Source: JAKOQB01 sp036824465
Lineage (GTDB): Bacteria; Pseudomonadota; Gammaproteobacteria; Burkholderiales; Burkholderiaceae_F
NCBI GenBank assembly: GCA_036824465.1
Contig: DAITAC010000019.1
Coordinates: 1-49,602 of the forward strand
Direction of reading: 5' to 3'
Length of the DNA: 49,602 nucleotides
Both the position numbers and the translations under genes were made by a program. How positions within the stretch are numbered: position 1 is the stretch's first letter; the number at the start of each line of letters is the position of its first letter. Below the pieces are notes generated by a model, which made no database searches, had not been told where the DNA came from, and saw nothing but the letters and a program-made list of their open reading frames with translations. This document shows positions 9,296 through 18,074 of this stretch, in pieces.

Positions 9296-10467
9296 ACGCC
9301 GTGCTTGTGGTCTTTCTCAAGGAACTGCGCGACGCGGCGCGCGATCGGCGTACGTGGATGATCGTGATCATCAGTTCGATGATCGCCGGTCCCGCCGTGC
9401 TGCTTGTCTTGTCGAACTTCATCGCCGGCGTGCAGGAACGCGCCGCGAAGAAGGAAATCGTGATGGCTGGCACGCAGAACGCGCCCACGCTGGTGAACTT
9501 CCTGCAGCGCGCCGGCGCGACGGTGATCGAAGCGCCGCACGACTATGAGTCACAGTTGCGTACTGGAATGCTGGGCAACAGCGTCGTCATTCCGCCCACG
9601 GATTTCGAGGCGAAACTGGCGCGCGGCGAGACGGTCGAGGTCGACTTTCTTTACGACGACAGCCACGACAAGGCGCAGCCGGTGGTTCGAGCCAGCCTGC
9701 GCATGGTCAACGCGTTCAATCGCGAGCTTGGCGCGCAGCGGCTGCTTGCGCGCGGCGTCAGCCCGCAATTGCTGGCTGCGATCGCGGTCGAGGAGAAGAA
9801 CCTGGCGTCGAGCGGCAGCCGCGGCGCGCAGCTGCTGTTCATCATTCCGTGGGTCACGCTGCTGGTGTCGGTGGCCGGCGCCATCAGTGTGGCGATTGAC
9901 GTCACCGCAGGCGAACGCGAACGCGGCTCGCTTGAGCCGCTGCTGATGAATCCGGTCGACATGAGCGCGGTCGTGCTGGGCAAATGGGGTGTGGTCGGCG
10001 CGTTTTCGGCCCTGGTCGTCTTGCTGACGCTGACCGGCTTCATCGGCGCGATGCAGTTCGTCCGCGACGAGACACTGTCGGCGGTCATGCAGTTCGGCGC
10101 GCGCGAGGTTGGCCTCTTCGTCGCCATGCTGCTGCCGTTCTGCCTGCTGGTCGCGGCAGTCAACATGCTGGCAGCCACCTGGGGCCGCAGCTTCAAGGAA
10201 GCGCAGACCTACGTCAGCTATTTCACGATGCTGGTGAACCTGGCGCCGCTGGTGCCGCTTTTTCTCACCAATCGGGACGCCGCATGGCAACTCTTCGTGC
10301 CGTCGCTCGGCCAGCTGATGGTGCTGATGCGCGCGTTGCGCGGCGAGGCCGTCGGCGCATTCGATGTCTTCATGCCGGGCGCAATCTGCCTGGCACTTGC
10401 CGCGCTGTGCCTGGTGCTGCAGGGCCGGTTGCTGCGGCGGGAGGAGATCGTCTTTTCGCGCGCGTGA
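9292..10467 (+). CDS. natB: ABC-2 type permease, NatB type
   Basis: A 391-residue membrane partner of the preceding ATPase. An N-terminal helix (about 20-42) is followed by a large extracytoplasmic domain (about 45-180) and five or six C-terminal helices, the NatB/ABC-2 layout. The conserved GERERGSLEPLLMNPVD motif near residue 205 marks the coupling region of ABC-2 exporters. It starts inside the stop of natA. Substrate assignment to Na+ rests on family resemblance only. Confidence 0.88.
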   Translation: MNAVLVVFLKELRDAARDRRTWMIVIISSMIAGPAVLLVLSNFIAGVQERAAKKEIVMAGTQNAPTLVNFLQRAGATVIEAPHDYESQLRTGMLGNSVVIPPTDFEAKLARGETVEVDFLYDDSHDKAQPVVRASLRMVNAFNRELGAQRLLARGVSPQLLAAIAVEEKNLASSGSRGAQLLFIIPWVTLLVSVAGAISVAIDVTAGERERGSLEPLLMNPVDMSAVVLGKWGVVGAFSALVVLLTLTGFIGAMQFVRDETLSAVMQFGAREVGLFVAMLLPFCLLVAAVNMLAATWGRSFKEAQTYVSYFTMLVNLAPLVPLFLTNRDAAWQLFVPSLGQLMVLMRALRGEAVGAFDVFMPGAICLALAALCLVLQGRLLRREEIVFSRA

Positions 10468-10529
10468 TCGCGTGAGGCGTTCGTTGACGCGCGCTGTGCA
10501 CGTCAAGTGCCGGTGCGATAATTGTCAGG

Positions 10530-11915
10530 ATGAACGTGCGTACGCCGATGACGATCTCAGCCGACGCCGCGCCGTCGCTGGAGACGGCGCCGGCGATGAT
10601 CGGGCGCTTCAACATCCTCGGCGAGATCGGGCGCGGATCCAATGGCGTTGTCTACGCCGCGCGCGATCCTGTGCTCGGGCGCGAAGTCGCGATCAAGGCG
10701 ATCCCGCTGACGGCGGAAAACGAGTTTCGCCAGAAGGTCGAGGAAAACTTCCTCAAGGAAGCGCAGGCCGCGGCTGGATTGAACCATCCGCATATCGTCA
10801 CCGTGTTCGATGCGGGCAAGACCGATTCGCTGGCGTACCTGGCGATGGAACGCCTGCATGGTCGCGACCTGCACGAGCATCTGGCGGTCGGGCCGCAGCT
10901 GAATTTCCGCCAGGCAGCGGCGCTGATCGCGCGCGTAGCCGATGCGCTTCATTACGCGCACAAACGCGGACTGATTCACCGTGACATCAAGCCGAGCAAC
11001 ATCTTCCTCACACGCGACCTGAAACCGAAGATCCTCGATTTCGGTGTCGCGCTGGCGGCGCGTTCCGATCTCGATCCCACGCATCGGCGCCAGTTGGTCG
11101 GCACACCCAATTACATGTCGCCCGAGCAAGCGCTGGGCAAGACGCTCGATCCGCGCACCGATGTGTTTTCCGCCGGAACCATCCTTTACGAACTGGTGGC
11201 GGGTCAGCGCGCCTTCGAGGGCAAGAGCATCGAAGACACGATCGCCGCGGTGATCAAGTGCAACCCTGCGCCGATTGAATCGCTGCGCGCAGATGCGCCG
11301 CCGGAACTGGTGACAATCGTTCGGCGTGCGATCGCAAAGTCGCCCGGTGATCGCTATCAGACCGCCGGCGACATGCGTAACGATCTGGCCGCGTTTGCGG
11401 GACAGCGCGAATTCGCCGGCGACCCGCCGCGGCCACCGTCCCGGACCATGCAGGTGGTCGAAAGAAGCAAATGGGTCGGCGGCACGGTGGCCGGTGTCGT
11501 GATCGGTGTTGCGCTTGGCGCGTGGTATCTGTGGCCTGAAGAGCCAACTTCCCCCGCGCCCGTGATACAGACCCGCATTGCGCCGCCGCCGGTGCAAGCA
11601 ACGGCGGAGCCGGCGCCGAGCACCACCAACAGCGCCGCTGCGACGATCACCCAGGCGGCGCGATCCGCACCGGAGCGGAAAGCTGCGGCAGCGACACCAA
11701 CGCCACCCGCTGACGGGACCGTCGCGCTGGCGATCTCGCCCTGGGGCGAAGTTTTCGTCAACGGTACCTCGCGCGGCGTTTCTCCGCCGCTGAATCGACT
11801 CACGCTGGCGGCGGGCTCCTATTCGATCGAAGTGCGCAATAGCGCTGGTCCCGCGTACTCGGCACGCGTCGAAGTCAAGGCCGGACAGACGGTCACACTG
11901 CAGCATCGCTTCTGA
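10530..11915 (+). CDS. Membrane Ser/Thr protein kinase with C-terminal PEGA domain
   Basis: A 461-residue Hanks-type kinase. The cytosolic kinase domain (about 25-290) has the glycine loop GEIGRGSNGVVY (31-42), Lys56 in VAIK, catalytic HRDIKPSN (150-157), DFG at 170-172 and GTPNYMSPEQ, so it should be active. A single membrane helix follows (about 315-335), then an Ala/Pro/Thr-rich linker and an extracytoplasmic PEGA domain (about 395-461; SPWGEVFVNG). PEGA domains are found on surface or periplasmic proteins, so it may sense or bind envelope material. The next gene is a degenerate paralogue with the same architecture, and a TPR-like lipoprotein follows. Confidence 0.93.
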   Translation: MNVRTPMTISADAAPSLETAPAMIGRFNILGEIGRGSNGVVYAARDPVLGREVAIKAIPLTAENEFRQKVEENFLKEAQAAAGLNHPHIVTVFDAGKTDSLAYLAMERLHGRDLHEHLAVGPQLNFRQAAALIARVADALHYAHKRGLIHRDIKPSNIFLTRDLKPKILDFGVALAARSDLDPTHRRQLVGTPNYMSPEQALGKTLDPRTDVFSAGTILYELVAGQRAFEGKSIEDTIAAVIKCNPAPIESLRADAPPELVTIVRRAIAKSPGDRYQTAGDMRNDLAAFAGQREFAGDPPRPPSRTMQVVERSKWVGGTVAGVVIGVALGAWYLWPEEPTSPAPVIQTRIAPPPVQATAEPAPSTTNSAAATITQAARSAPERKAAAATPTPPADGTVALAISPWGEVFVNGTSRGVSPPLNRLTLAAGSYSIEVRNSAGPAYSARVEVKAGQTVTLQHRF

Positions 11916-12088
11916 GAAGCGTCAGAATCGAACCCATCGGCCGAACAACGGTCGAAGGAAGGTCCATCGTTGCGTCAAGCAACCGCTGCCATCGGTGACG
12001 CCCATTTGGGGGAGACGGCCCCATTCGTTCGGTCGGATTGGCGCGCTATGCCGCGTGCGCTACTGTCGGCCGATTCACTGACATCACC

Positions 12089-13471
12089 ATGCCCGATTCG
12101 CTGCCGCCCAACCTGAGAAACATCGGCCGCTACGCGCTGCTGCGCGAGCTGAAGCGCGACCGCGTCAGCGTGTCCTATTTCGCGATGGACCCGGTCCTGC
12201 ATCGCGAGGTGATCATCAAGGCTGTGCAGCTGCCGCTGCCGTCGGATAGTTCGCCGGGACGAGATGCGCAGATCTCGCCGGTCGAGCAGGCGTTCGTGCG
12301 CCAGGCGCAGGCGGCCGGCAAGTTGCATCACCCACACATCGTCACCGTCTTCGAAGCCGGCCGGATGCGCAACATCGGCTATCTGGCGATCGAGCGCGTG
12401 CCGGGACGACGGCTGCACGAGCTGATCGCCAGCGGATGGCGCCCCGAGTTTGTCCACGCGGCCAGCATTGCGGCACGCATTGCCGATGCGATCGAATACG
12501 CGCACCTGCAGAACGTCGCGCACGGACAACTCGGACCCGCGCAAATCATCCTGCAGGAGAGCGACGGCGCACCGAAAGTCGAGGGTTTCGGCGGCTGGGT
12601 CGACGGCGGCGACGCGGGCGCGGACATGCTGGCCCATACCGAACGTGTTCTGCCCTACTTCGACGAGGTCGGCGACGATGTGCGCCGGCGCGACGTGCGC
12701 GCGATCGCGGCGCTGGTCTACATGATGCTGACCGGCCGTTCGCCCGACGCACCCGGGCGGCGCCAATCGTCCGCGGCGCCGCTGAAGTCGCTGCGCCTCG
12801 ACACGCCGCCGGAGCTGGCCACACTGATCGATGATGCGCTGGCTTCCGACTCAAAGAGCACGCATCGCAGCGCGGCCGACTTGCGCGATGCGCTGACCGC
12901 ATTCATTTGGAACGAACGTACGCACAACGTCGCGCCGGCCACGATCGGCATCCCGCTTGCTGCGCCTCCCATTGGAACTGAGTCGCGTTCGCCCAGAGTT
13001 GCAACGATGCCGCCCGCCTCACTTCCGCGCGTGATCGATCCAAAGGAGGTTGAGGCAGCTGAGCAACTTCCGCAGGCGTTGCGCAGCGCGGGCGCGAAGA
13101 CCGGCCGCTGGCTGCGAACACAGCGCATGCCGTTGGTCGCGGCCATGGCGCTGCTGGTGACTGGCATCGCGATCGGCGTGCTGATTGCAATTCCGGTGCA
13201 GCGCGCGAACGGTGACAGCTCACCCGTCAACGTGACGGTGACGGACAGCCGGGAACGGGCCGGCGTCGGCGTCGTGCTGCTCGACATCGCGCCATGGGGC
13301 GAGATTTACGTCGACAATCGCCCAGTCGGGGTGGCGCCGCCGCTGAAGGAACTTCAATTGCCGGCGGGTCGACATGCGATTGAGATCCGCGGCAATACGG
13401 GCAAGGCGGTCACCGCACGCGTCGACGTCGATCCAGCGCGGCCGAGCAAGATCCAGCACACTTTCAAATGA
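12089..13471 (+). CDS. Pseudokinase paralogue with PEGA domain
   Basis: A 460-residue homologue of the kinase just upstream with the same layout: kinase fold (about 14-275), membrane helix near residue 350-375, PEGA domain at the end (APWGEIYVDN). The active site is degraded: the glycine loop reads RELKRDRVSVSYF with no GxGxxG, the HRD motif is HGQ (145-147) and DFG is GFG (166-168), so both catalytic aspartates are lost, while Lys44 of the VAIK motif remains. It is probably a non-catalytic partner or regulator. Start 12089 (MPDSLPP) is preferred; an in-frame ATG at 12038 adds 17 residues without family resemblance. Its stop overlaps the lipoprotein start. Confidence 0.85.
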   Translation: MPDSLPPNLRNIGRYALLRELKRDRVSVSYFAMDPVLHREVIIKAVQLPLPSDSSPGRDAQISPVEQAFVRQAQAAGKLHHPHIVTVFEAGRMRNIGYLAIERVPGRRLHELIASGWRPEFVHAASIAARIADAIEYAHLQNVAHGQLGPAQIILQESDGAPKVEGFGGWVDGGDAGADMLAHTERVLPYFDEVGDDVRRRDVRAIAALVYMMLTGRSPDAPGRRQSSAAPLKSLRLDTPPELATLIDDALASDSKSTHRSAADLRDALTAFIWNERTHNVAPATIGIPLAAPPIGTESRSPRVATMPPASLPRVIDPKEVEAAEQLPQALRSAGAKTGRWLRTQRMPLVAAMALLVTGIAIGVLIAIPVQRANGDSSPVNVTVTDSRERAGVGVVLLDIAPWGEIYVDNRPVGVAPPLKELQLPAGRHAIEIRGNTGKAVTARVDVDPARPSKIQHTFK

Positions 13472-13893
13472 CGCGCTTTGTTGCCGTCGTGTTGCTGCTG
13501 GCGGCAGCTTTGGGCGGTTGCGAAACGATGCAGCCTCCGGCTCCGCCGCCCGCGCCAGCGACTGTCAGCGTCGCCGCGCTGTATCAGCAACCGGGAGAAC
13601 GCGCGCTGATCATGGGATTGTCGCTGTACGAGCAGGCGGTCTTCGACCGCGCCGAGCAATCGTTCCAGGCCGCACTAAAGGTCGGGCTGCGCGACAAGCA
13701 GGACATCGCGACCGCCCACAAATATCTTGCATTCATCGCCTGTGCCTTCAATCGCATTGACGAATGCGAGCAGGCATTTCGCGCCGCCTTTGCGACCGAT
13801 GACAAATTTGCGCTGACGGAGGCCGAAATTGGTCACCCTATCTGGGGGCCGGTCTTTCGGCGCGTCGCGGCGGCGCGGGGGAGGAAGCAATAG
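13468..13893 (+). CDS. TPR-like lipoprotein, TssQ-like
   Basis: A 141-residue protein with a lipoprotein signal: hydrophobic core then LGGC, predicting lipidated Cys18. The rest is helical and TPR-like (GLSLYEQAVFDRAEQSF, then AHKYLAFIACAFNRI) and ends in GHPIWGPVF. That pattern is what I recall for TssQ, a lipoprotein associated with type VI secretion clusters in betaproteobacteria. No T6SS structural genes are in this window, so the role is open. It begins inside the pseudokinase stop (ATGA), tying it to the kinase pair and suggesting an envelope partner of the PEGA domains. Confidence 0.7.
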   Translation: MTRFVAVVLLLAAALGGCETMQPPAPPPAPATVSVAALYQQPGERALIMGLSLYEQAVFDRAEQSFQAALKVGLRDKQDIATAHKYLAFIACAFNRIDECEQAFRAAFATDDKFALTEAEIGHPIWGPVFRRVAAARGRKQ

Positions 13894-13990
13894 TCGGGTG
13901 TAGGGTGTCGGGAGTAGTCAGGCGTCTCGGATCGGAATGAAGTTTCGCGCGCTGTTGGCGCACACCTGACTCCCGACTCCCGACTGCTTC
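13883..13990. repeat. Imperfect inverted repeat between convergent genes
   Basis: The left arm (13883-13922) reads GAAGCA-ATA-GTCGGG and GTCGGGAGTAGTCAGG. The right arm (13965-13990) is its inverted and shorter version, CCTGACTCCCGACTCCCGAC then TGCTTC. The element fills the gap between the TssQ-like gene and the convergent AAA+ ATPase gene. It could fold as an RNA hairpin and end transcription from both sides, but no T-tract is seen; a small intergenic repeat is equally possible. Confidence 0.5.
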
Positions 13991-14992
13991 TCAGAATCCG
14001 ATCCGCGGTTTCTTCGCGATCCGCTCTTCCGTGATGTCGGCCGCGAGGATCTCGTGCCGACCCGCGAGCTTGGCGTTGCCGAAGGCGGCGAGCATCACGC
14101 GCCGCATTTCGCGCGGTTTCAACCGGGCAAGACGGTCCAATGCGTCGCTGCACAGCGTTTCCGGGAACTGCTTGCCCCACGCGTGCTCATCGCGCAGATC
14201 CTTGTAGATACTGATGGCGATGCGGCGTGCACCGTCCTGATCTGGCGCCTCGATTTCGTAGACATTGACGCGGTTCAGGATTGGTTCCGGGATCGAGTGC
14301 AGGTGATTGGCGGTCGCGATCCACACCACGTCGGAGGCGTCGATCGGCACTTCGGCGAATTCATCGATGAACTCGCGCGCGGTGTCGTGTTCGAGCAGGG
14401 TGTACAGGCTGCCAAGGGGGTCGTACTGCTGATCGCCGCCAGCCTTGTCGATCTCGTCGACGACGATCACCGGGTTCGCGTAGTCGCCGTTGACCAGCGC
14501 ATCGAAGACCTTGCCCGGCTTGGCGTTCTTCCATTGCGCCGAGGCCCCCGACAGGATCCATCCGGCCGTCAGCGAACTCATGCCGATGAAGTTGTATCCC
14601 GTGCCGAGCAGCTTCGCGAGCCGGCGCGCGAAATGCGTCTTACCGATGCCGGGATCGCCGAGCAACAGGATCGGCTCGAGGTCGAGCGGATCATCACTCG
14701 TCAGGCACAGCGCGAGCTGGCGGCGGATGTCTTCCAGCGGCTCCTCGAAGTTGGGCAGCTCGTCGATCAGCGCGTCCATGTCGGGCAGCGCCGAGGGCTT
14801 GATGGTGAAGCGCTGGCCACCGGTCTTGATCATCTTCACGTAGGTGGCGCGCAACGCCTCGTTGGCACCGCTGCCGAGTTCCTGCAGGTCCGCGAGGGCT
14901 TCTTCAACGCGCGGCACGCGATACACATCCTTGAAACCGGCGATTGATATCGCCGGTTTGACCGGTGCGGGAATCGTTGCTGGCACGCTCAT
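13991..14992 (-). CDS. AAA+ ATPase, Lon-like ATPase domain without protease
   Basis: A 333-residue single AAA+ module: Walker A GDPGIGKT (112-119), Walker B PVIVVDEIDKAG (about 174-185), sensor 1 ATANHLHSIPEPILNR, and an ArgFinger/sensor 2 lid toward the end (LKPREMRRVM). The fold resembles the ATPase part of Lon, but there is no Ser-Lys protease domain. It probably remodels a protein complex; the client is unknown. Start 14992 is chosen over an ATG 36 bases upstream because GGGAGG precedes it by 6 bases. It stands alone on the minus strand, separated by 226 bases from narL. Confidence 0.85.
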   Translation of the reverse strand: MSVPATIPAPVKPAISIAGFKDVYRVPRVEEALADLQELGSGANEALRATYVKMIKTGGQRFTIKPSALPDMDALIDELPNFEEPLEDIRRQLALCLTSDDPLDLEPILLLGDPGIGKTHFARRLAKLLGTGYNFIGMSSLTAGWILSGASAQWKNAKPGKVFDALVNGDYANPVIVVDEIDKAGGDQQYDPLGSLYTLLEHDTAREFIDEFAEVPIDASDVVWIATANHLHSIPEPILNRVNVYEIEAPDQDGARRIAISIYKDLRDEHAWGKQFPETLCSDALDRLARLKPREMRRVMLAAFGNAKLAGRHEILAADITEERIAKKPRIGF

Positions 14993-15218
14993 TGGAGCCT
15001 CCCGAATGAATCGAACGCTGCTTCGCACGTCGCACGCTCAACGCGCTGCTTACACCCAATGATGACAAGCAAAGCGCTTGCCAGCATCGTCCAAAAAGAC
15101 GCGGGAAAAAGCAACTCAGCACTCCCGACCGATGAGTGCCAATGCCAGTAGCGAGTTGCGAGTCACGCGTGACACTCGGCACGCCGAGGTCGACTCGTGG
15201 CTCGGGCAGCGTAACTGC

Positions 15219-15893
15219 CTACTGTTTCAGACGGTTTTCCGCCGCCCACACTGCCGCTTCGACGCGCGAGCGGAACGCGAGTTTCTTCAGCAGGTGCTTC
15301 ACGTGCACCTTGACCGTGCCTTCGGTGATCGAAAGCGTGCGCGCGATCAGCTTGTTGCTCTGGCCTTCGGCAATGCAGCGCAGCACGGCGCGCTCGCGTT
15401 CGGTCAGATCCCTCAGGTCGCGCGTCGACGTGCGCGCGGAGTCCTGCGCTTCCTGACGCAGCGCGGTGGCCAGGCGCGCGGCGAGTGCTTCTCCGATCAC
15501 GGTCGTCCCCGACAGCGCTTCGCGCACGCGCGCCAGCAGATCCTCCGGCTCCATGTCCTTCAGCAGGTAGCCATCGGCACCGGCGCGGATCGCCCCGATC
15601 AGATCGTCAGGCGAATCCGACACGGTGAGCATCACAACACGCCGCGACGGGTCCTCTTCCTTGAGTGCGGTCAGGATATCGAGGCCGCTTTCGCCTTTGA
15701 GATTCAGATCGAGCAGAATCAGATCAGGTTCGAACTGCCGCGTCAGTTCCAGCGCCTCGGCGCGGTTGCCCGCCTCGCCGACCACCTCGATTCCGGGCGC
15801 CATCCCCAGCCACTGGCGCACACCCTTGCGAAACAGCGGATGGTCATCGACCACGAGCACCGTGTGACGGGTCGCTTCGGCGTTATCGCTCAT
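15219..15893 (-). CDS. narL: NarL-family nitrate response regulator
   Basis: A 224-residue two-domain regulator. The receiver (10-130) has the acidic pair Asp16-Asp17, phospho-acceptor Asp62 in LLDLNLKGESG and the Lys in YLLKDME. A LuxR-type helix-turn-helix lies at about 160-222 (LTERERAVLRCIAEGQSNKLIA; GTVKVHVKHLLKKL). It should be phosphorylated by the adjacent NarX and control nar and probably other anaerobic promoters in response to nitrate/nitrite. Its ATG overlaps the narX stop (TCAT on the plus strand), so the two are co-translated. A short palindromic stem lies just past its 3' end, at 15175-15188. Confidence 0.95.
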   Translation of the reverse strand: MSDNAEATRHTVLVVDDHPLFRKGVRQWLGMAPGIEVVGEAGNRAEALELTRQFEPDLILLDLNLKGESGLDILTALKEEDPSRRVVMLTVSDSPDDLIGAIRAGADGYLLKDMEPEDLLARVREALSGTTVIGEALAARLATALRQEAQDSARTSTRDLRDLTERERAVLRCIAEGQSNKLIARTLSITEGTVKVHVKHLLKKLAFRSRVEAAVWAAENRLKQ

Positions 15894-17818
15894 CGTTCCA
15901 TCGTCTCGATCAGAGCCCGCGTGTCAGCTCTCCCGGACACGCGCGCGGCCGCCGACAGTGGCACGAAGCGCAGGCTGACGCGCGTCCCGGCCGGCGCGCG
16001 CGGCCCGATGTCAATCGTCCCGCCGAGCGCGCGGGCCCGATCGCGCATGATCGACAAGCCGAAGTGATGCCGTGGCGAGGTGGCAGCCCCGATTCCGATT
16101 CCATCATCCTCAACGCAGGCCTCGATCGCGCCACCGTCTTCGTCGCCAAGTCGCGCAATGCGCACCCAGGCATGCGCAGCACGCGCGTGCTGTTCGAGGT
16201 TGGCGAGCGCCTCGCGCACGATCTGCAGCACGTGGATCTGTTCGTTCGCGGACAGTTCGATGCCAACCAGTTCATCGTGAAGTTCGACCTCGAGTCCGGT
16301 ACGTGAGCGCAGATCGTCGACCACCTGCGCCAGTGCGCTGCGCAATCCCTTGCCGGCCAGCTGCAGCCGGAATGTTGTCAGCAACTCGCGCAGTTGCCGG
16401 TAAGCGGTGGATACGCCGGTGCGCAGTTCATCAACGACCTCGCGCGTTTCGCCGCTGCCGGCGTCTCCCCCCTTCCCCACCAGCGCCGACAGCCGCGCCA
16501 GCTGGATCTTGGCGTACGACAACGACTGCGCAATCGAATCATGCAGCTCGCGCGCAATCGCTGAGCGCTCTTCGAGCAGCGCAAGACGGCGGTGTTCGTC
16601 GCGGCTTTCCTCCGCCGCCAGCGCCGCGGCGATGTGGCGCCCGGCCACCTGAGCGAGCTCGACCTGCGCCGGCGTCAGCTCCTGACCAGCGAGCAGCGTC
16701 AAAGGCATCACGCCAAAGCTGCGCTCACCGTCGAGCAGCGGAATCGACACGATGCATGCCGGCCCACGCTCGCTGTCGGCGTTGTGCCAGACAACGCGCG
16801 TCGCATCCTCGCATCCCTCGCAACGCACCAGATCGCAGGTGCGGCCAGGTGTGGTTTCCGCGTTCGCGAGCGGAAATCCGCCGCGCGTCTGTGCATCGCG
16901 CGCGCAGATGACGACGCCTTCGACGGCAAGCACCCGGCGCACGCTTTCGGCCACGCGCTGCAGCGCCTCGCGCCGAAGCGGTGGGTGTGCCAGCTCGCGC
17001 GTGGTCTCGTACAGCAGGGCGAGCGAACGGTTCTTCTGTTCGAGATCGGCCGTCTTGACCGCGATCTGTTCCTCCAGGGAGCCGTACAGCCGCCCGAGTT
17101 CCTCCACCATGTGATTGAAGTCTTTACCCAGTTGCCCCAGTTCGTCGGGGCCGGTGTCTTCGGCACGCGCGGCGAAGTTGCCTTTGCGGACCGCCTGCGC
17201 ACAGCGCACCAGATCGCGTACCGGCTGGAACACCTCGACATCAAGCAGAAACACTGCGCTGATCACCAGCACCAGCGTGATGAAGAGTGCCGTGCCGAGC
17301 GCGACCTGCAGCCCGTGGATGCGCGACTCAAGATCGGCTTCCAGCTGCATCACGAAACGATCGATCGCGGCGACGAAGCCGTGGATGCGCTCAAGCAACG
17401 CGCTTCGCGCACTGCCGTCGTCCGCAGCACGCAGCGCCAGTGGCTTGATTTGCTCATTCCACTGGTTTGCGATGCGCTGATGCGTGCGTGCCAGTTCCCC
17501 GTTTGTCCCCGTCACCAACCCCGGAAGCGCTGCAAGCAGCTGCGGATTTGCAAGCCGTGTCTCAAATGCCTCAACCTCGCTGCGAATAAGGCGCTGGCGC
17601 TCGAGGGGATCGACATCCGAGGCCGCGACGCGGGTGGCAAGCAGATACGACTGCATCCGCAGCGATCCGGCGATGTTGATCGCTGCACCCTTGCCGGCTG
17701 ACTGCTCGGTGAAGACGGAGGCCGTGATGACCACCGCGATGGCAAGCATCGTGATCACGCCCAGCACCGTGCTGACGCGCAGCAGCGTCGACCGGTTCCA
17801 GCTTTGGCGCAGGCTCAT
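15890..17818 (-). CDS. narX: Nitrate/nitrite sensor histidine kinase NarX
   Basis: A 642-residue inner-membrane sensor. Two membrane helices (about 15-35 and 175-195) flank the periplasmic nitrate-binding region, whose P-box is seen as AGSLRMQSYLLA (about 45-57). Then come HAMP, a central GAF-like domain with a Cys cluster (CDLVRCEGC), a HisKA_3 dimerisation domain with the phospho-acceptor in ARELHDSIAQSLSY, and a HATPase domain with the G box DDGIGIG. It senses nitrate/nitrite and phosphorylates NarL. It diverges from narK1; the 256-base gap holds FNR-like boxes. Confidence 0.95.
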   Translation of the reverse strand: MSLRQSWNRSTLLRVSTVLGVITMLAIAVVITASVFTEQSAGKGAAINIAGSLRMQSYLLATRVAASDVDPLERQRLIRSEVEAFETRLANPQLLAALPGLVTGTNGELARTHQRIANQWNEQIKPLALRAADDGSARSALLERIHGFVAAIDRFVMQLEADLESRIHGLQVALGTALFITLVLVISAVFLLDVEVFQPVRDLVRCAQAVRKGNFAARAEDTGPDELGQLGKDFNHMVEELGRLYGSLEEQIAVKTADLEQKNRSLALLYETTRELAHPPLRREALQRVAESVRRVLAVEGVVICARDAQTRGGFPLANAETTPGRTCDLVRCEGCEDATRVVWHNADSERGPACIVSIPLLDGERSFGVMPLTLLAGQELTPAQVELAQVAGRHIAAALAAEESRDEHRRLALLEERSAIARELHDSIAQSLSYAKIQLARLSALVGKGGDAGSGETREVVDELRTGVSTAYRQLRELLTTFRLQLAGKGLRSALAQVVDDLRSRTGLEVELHDELVGIELSANEQIHVLQIVREALANLEQHARAAHAWVRIARLGDEDGGAIEACVEDDGIGIGAATSPRHHFGLSIMRDRARALGGTIDIGPRAPAGTRVSLRFVPLSAAARVSGRADTRALIETMER

Positions 17819-17875
17819 GGCAATCAGATGGCGGCGAAGTACTCGGGCACGGTATCTATTCGATGGGTCAAGCGG

Positions 17876-17889
17876 CTGATCAAGGTCAA
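17876..17889. promoter_or_regulatory. Candidate FNR/DNR box upstream of narX
   Basis: CTGATCAAGGTCAA matches the TTGAT-N4-ATCAA consensus at 8 of 10 positions (read as TTGAC-CTTG-ATCAG on the minus strand). Its centre is about 64 bases from the narX start, leaving room for a class II promoter facing narX. Several TACTC elements lie close by (near 17840, 17897 and 17909) and could be NarL half-sites, though none matches the heptamer fully. Confidence 0.5.
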
Positions 17890-17994
17890 ACGGTGTTACT
17901 CGAGGGGTTACTCCGTCCGCGATAGCGCGCGTGCGGCGCGCCTACCTCGCAGTGAGTAGACCGCCGATCTCCGTTGGCGCGTTCGCCCCCGCGC

Positions 17995-18008
17995 TTGACC
18001 TGCGTCAG
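17995..18008. promoter_or_regulatory. Weak candidate FNR/DNR box upstream of narK1
   Basis: TTGACCTGCGTCAG matches TTGAT-N4-ATCAA at 7 of 10 positions and is centred about 74 bases before the narK1 start. This is the expected location for anaerobic activation of the narK1K2GHJI operon. The match is weak and no convincing -10 is seen at the usual distance. Confidence 0.3.
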
Positions 18009-18074
18009 TCGACGAGTCGATTGGACCGCCATCCTCTCGCCGGTTCGCTAGCTTATTTCACAGAGGATCGCACC

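Noticed and set aside
15175..15188. CTCGGCACGCCGAG as the narXL terminator
   Set aside because: The stem is only 5-6 bp and no T-tract follows on the minus strand.
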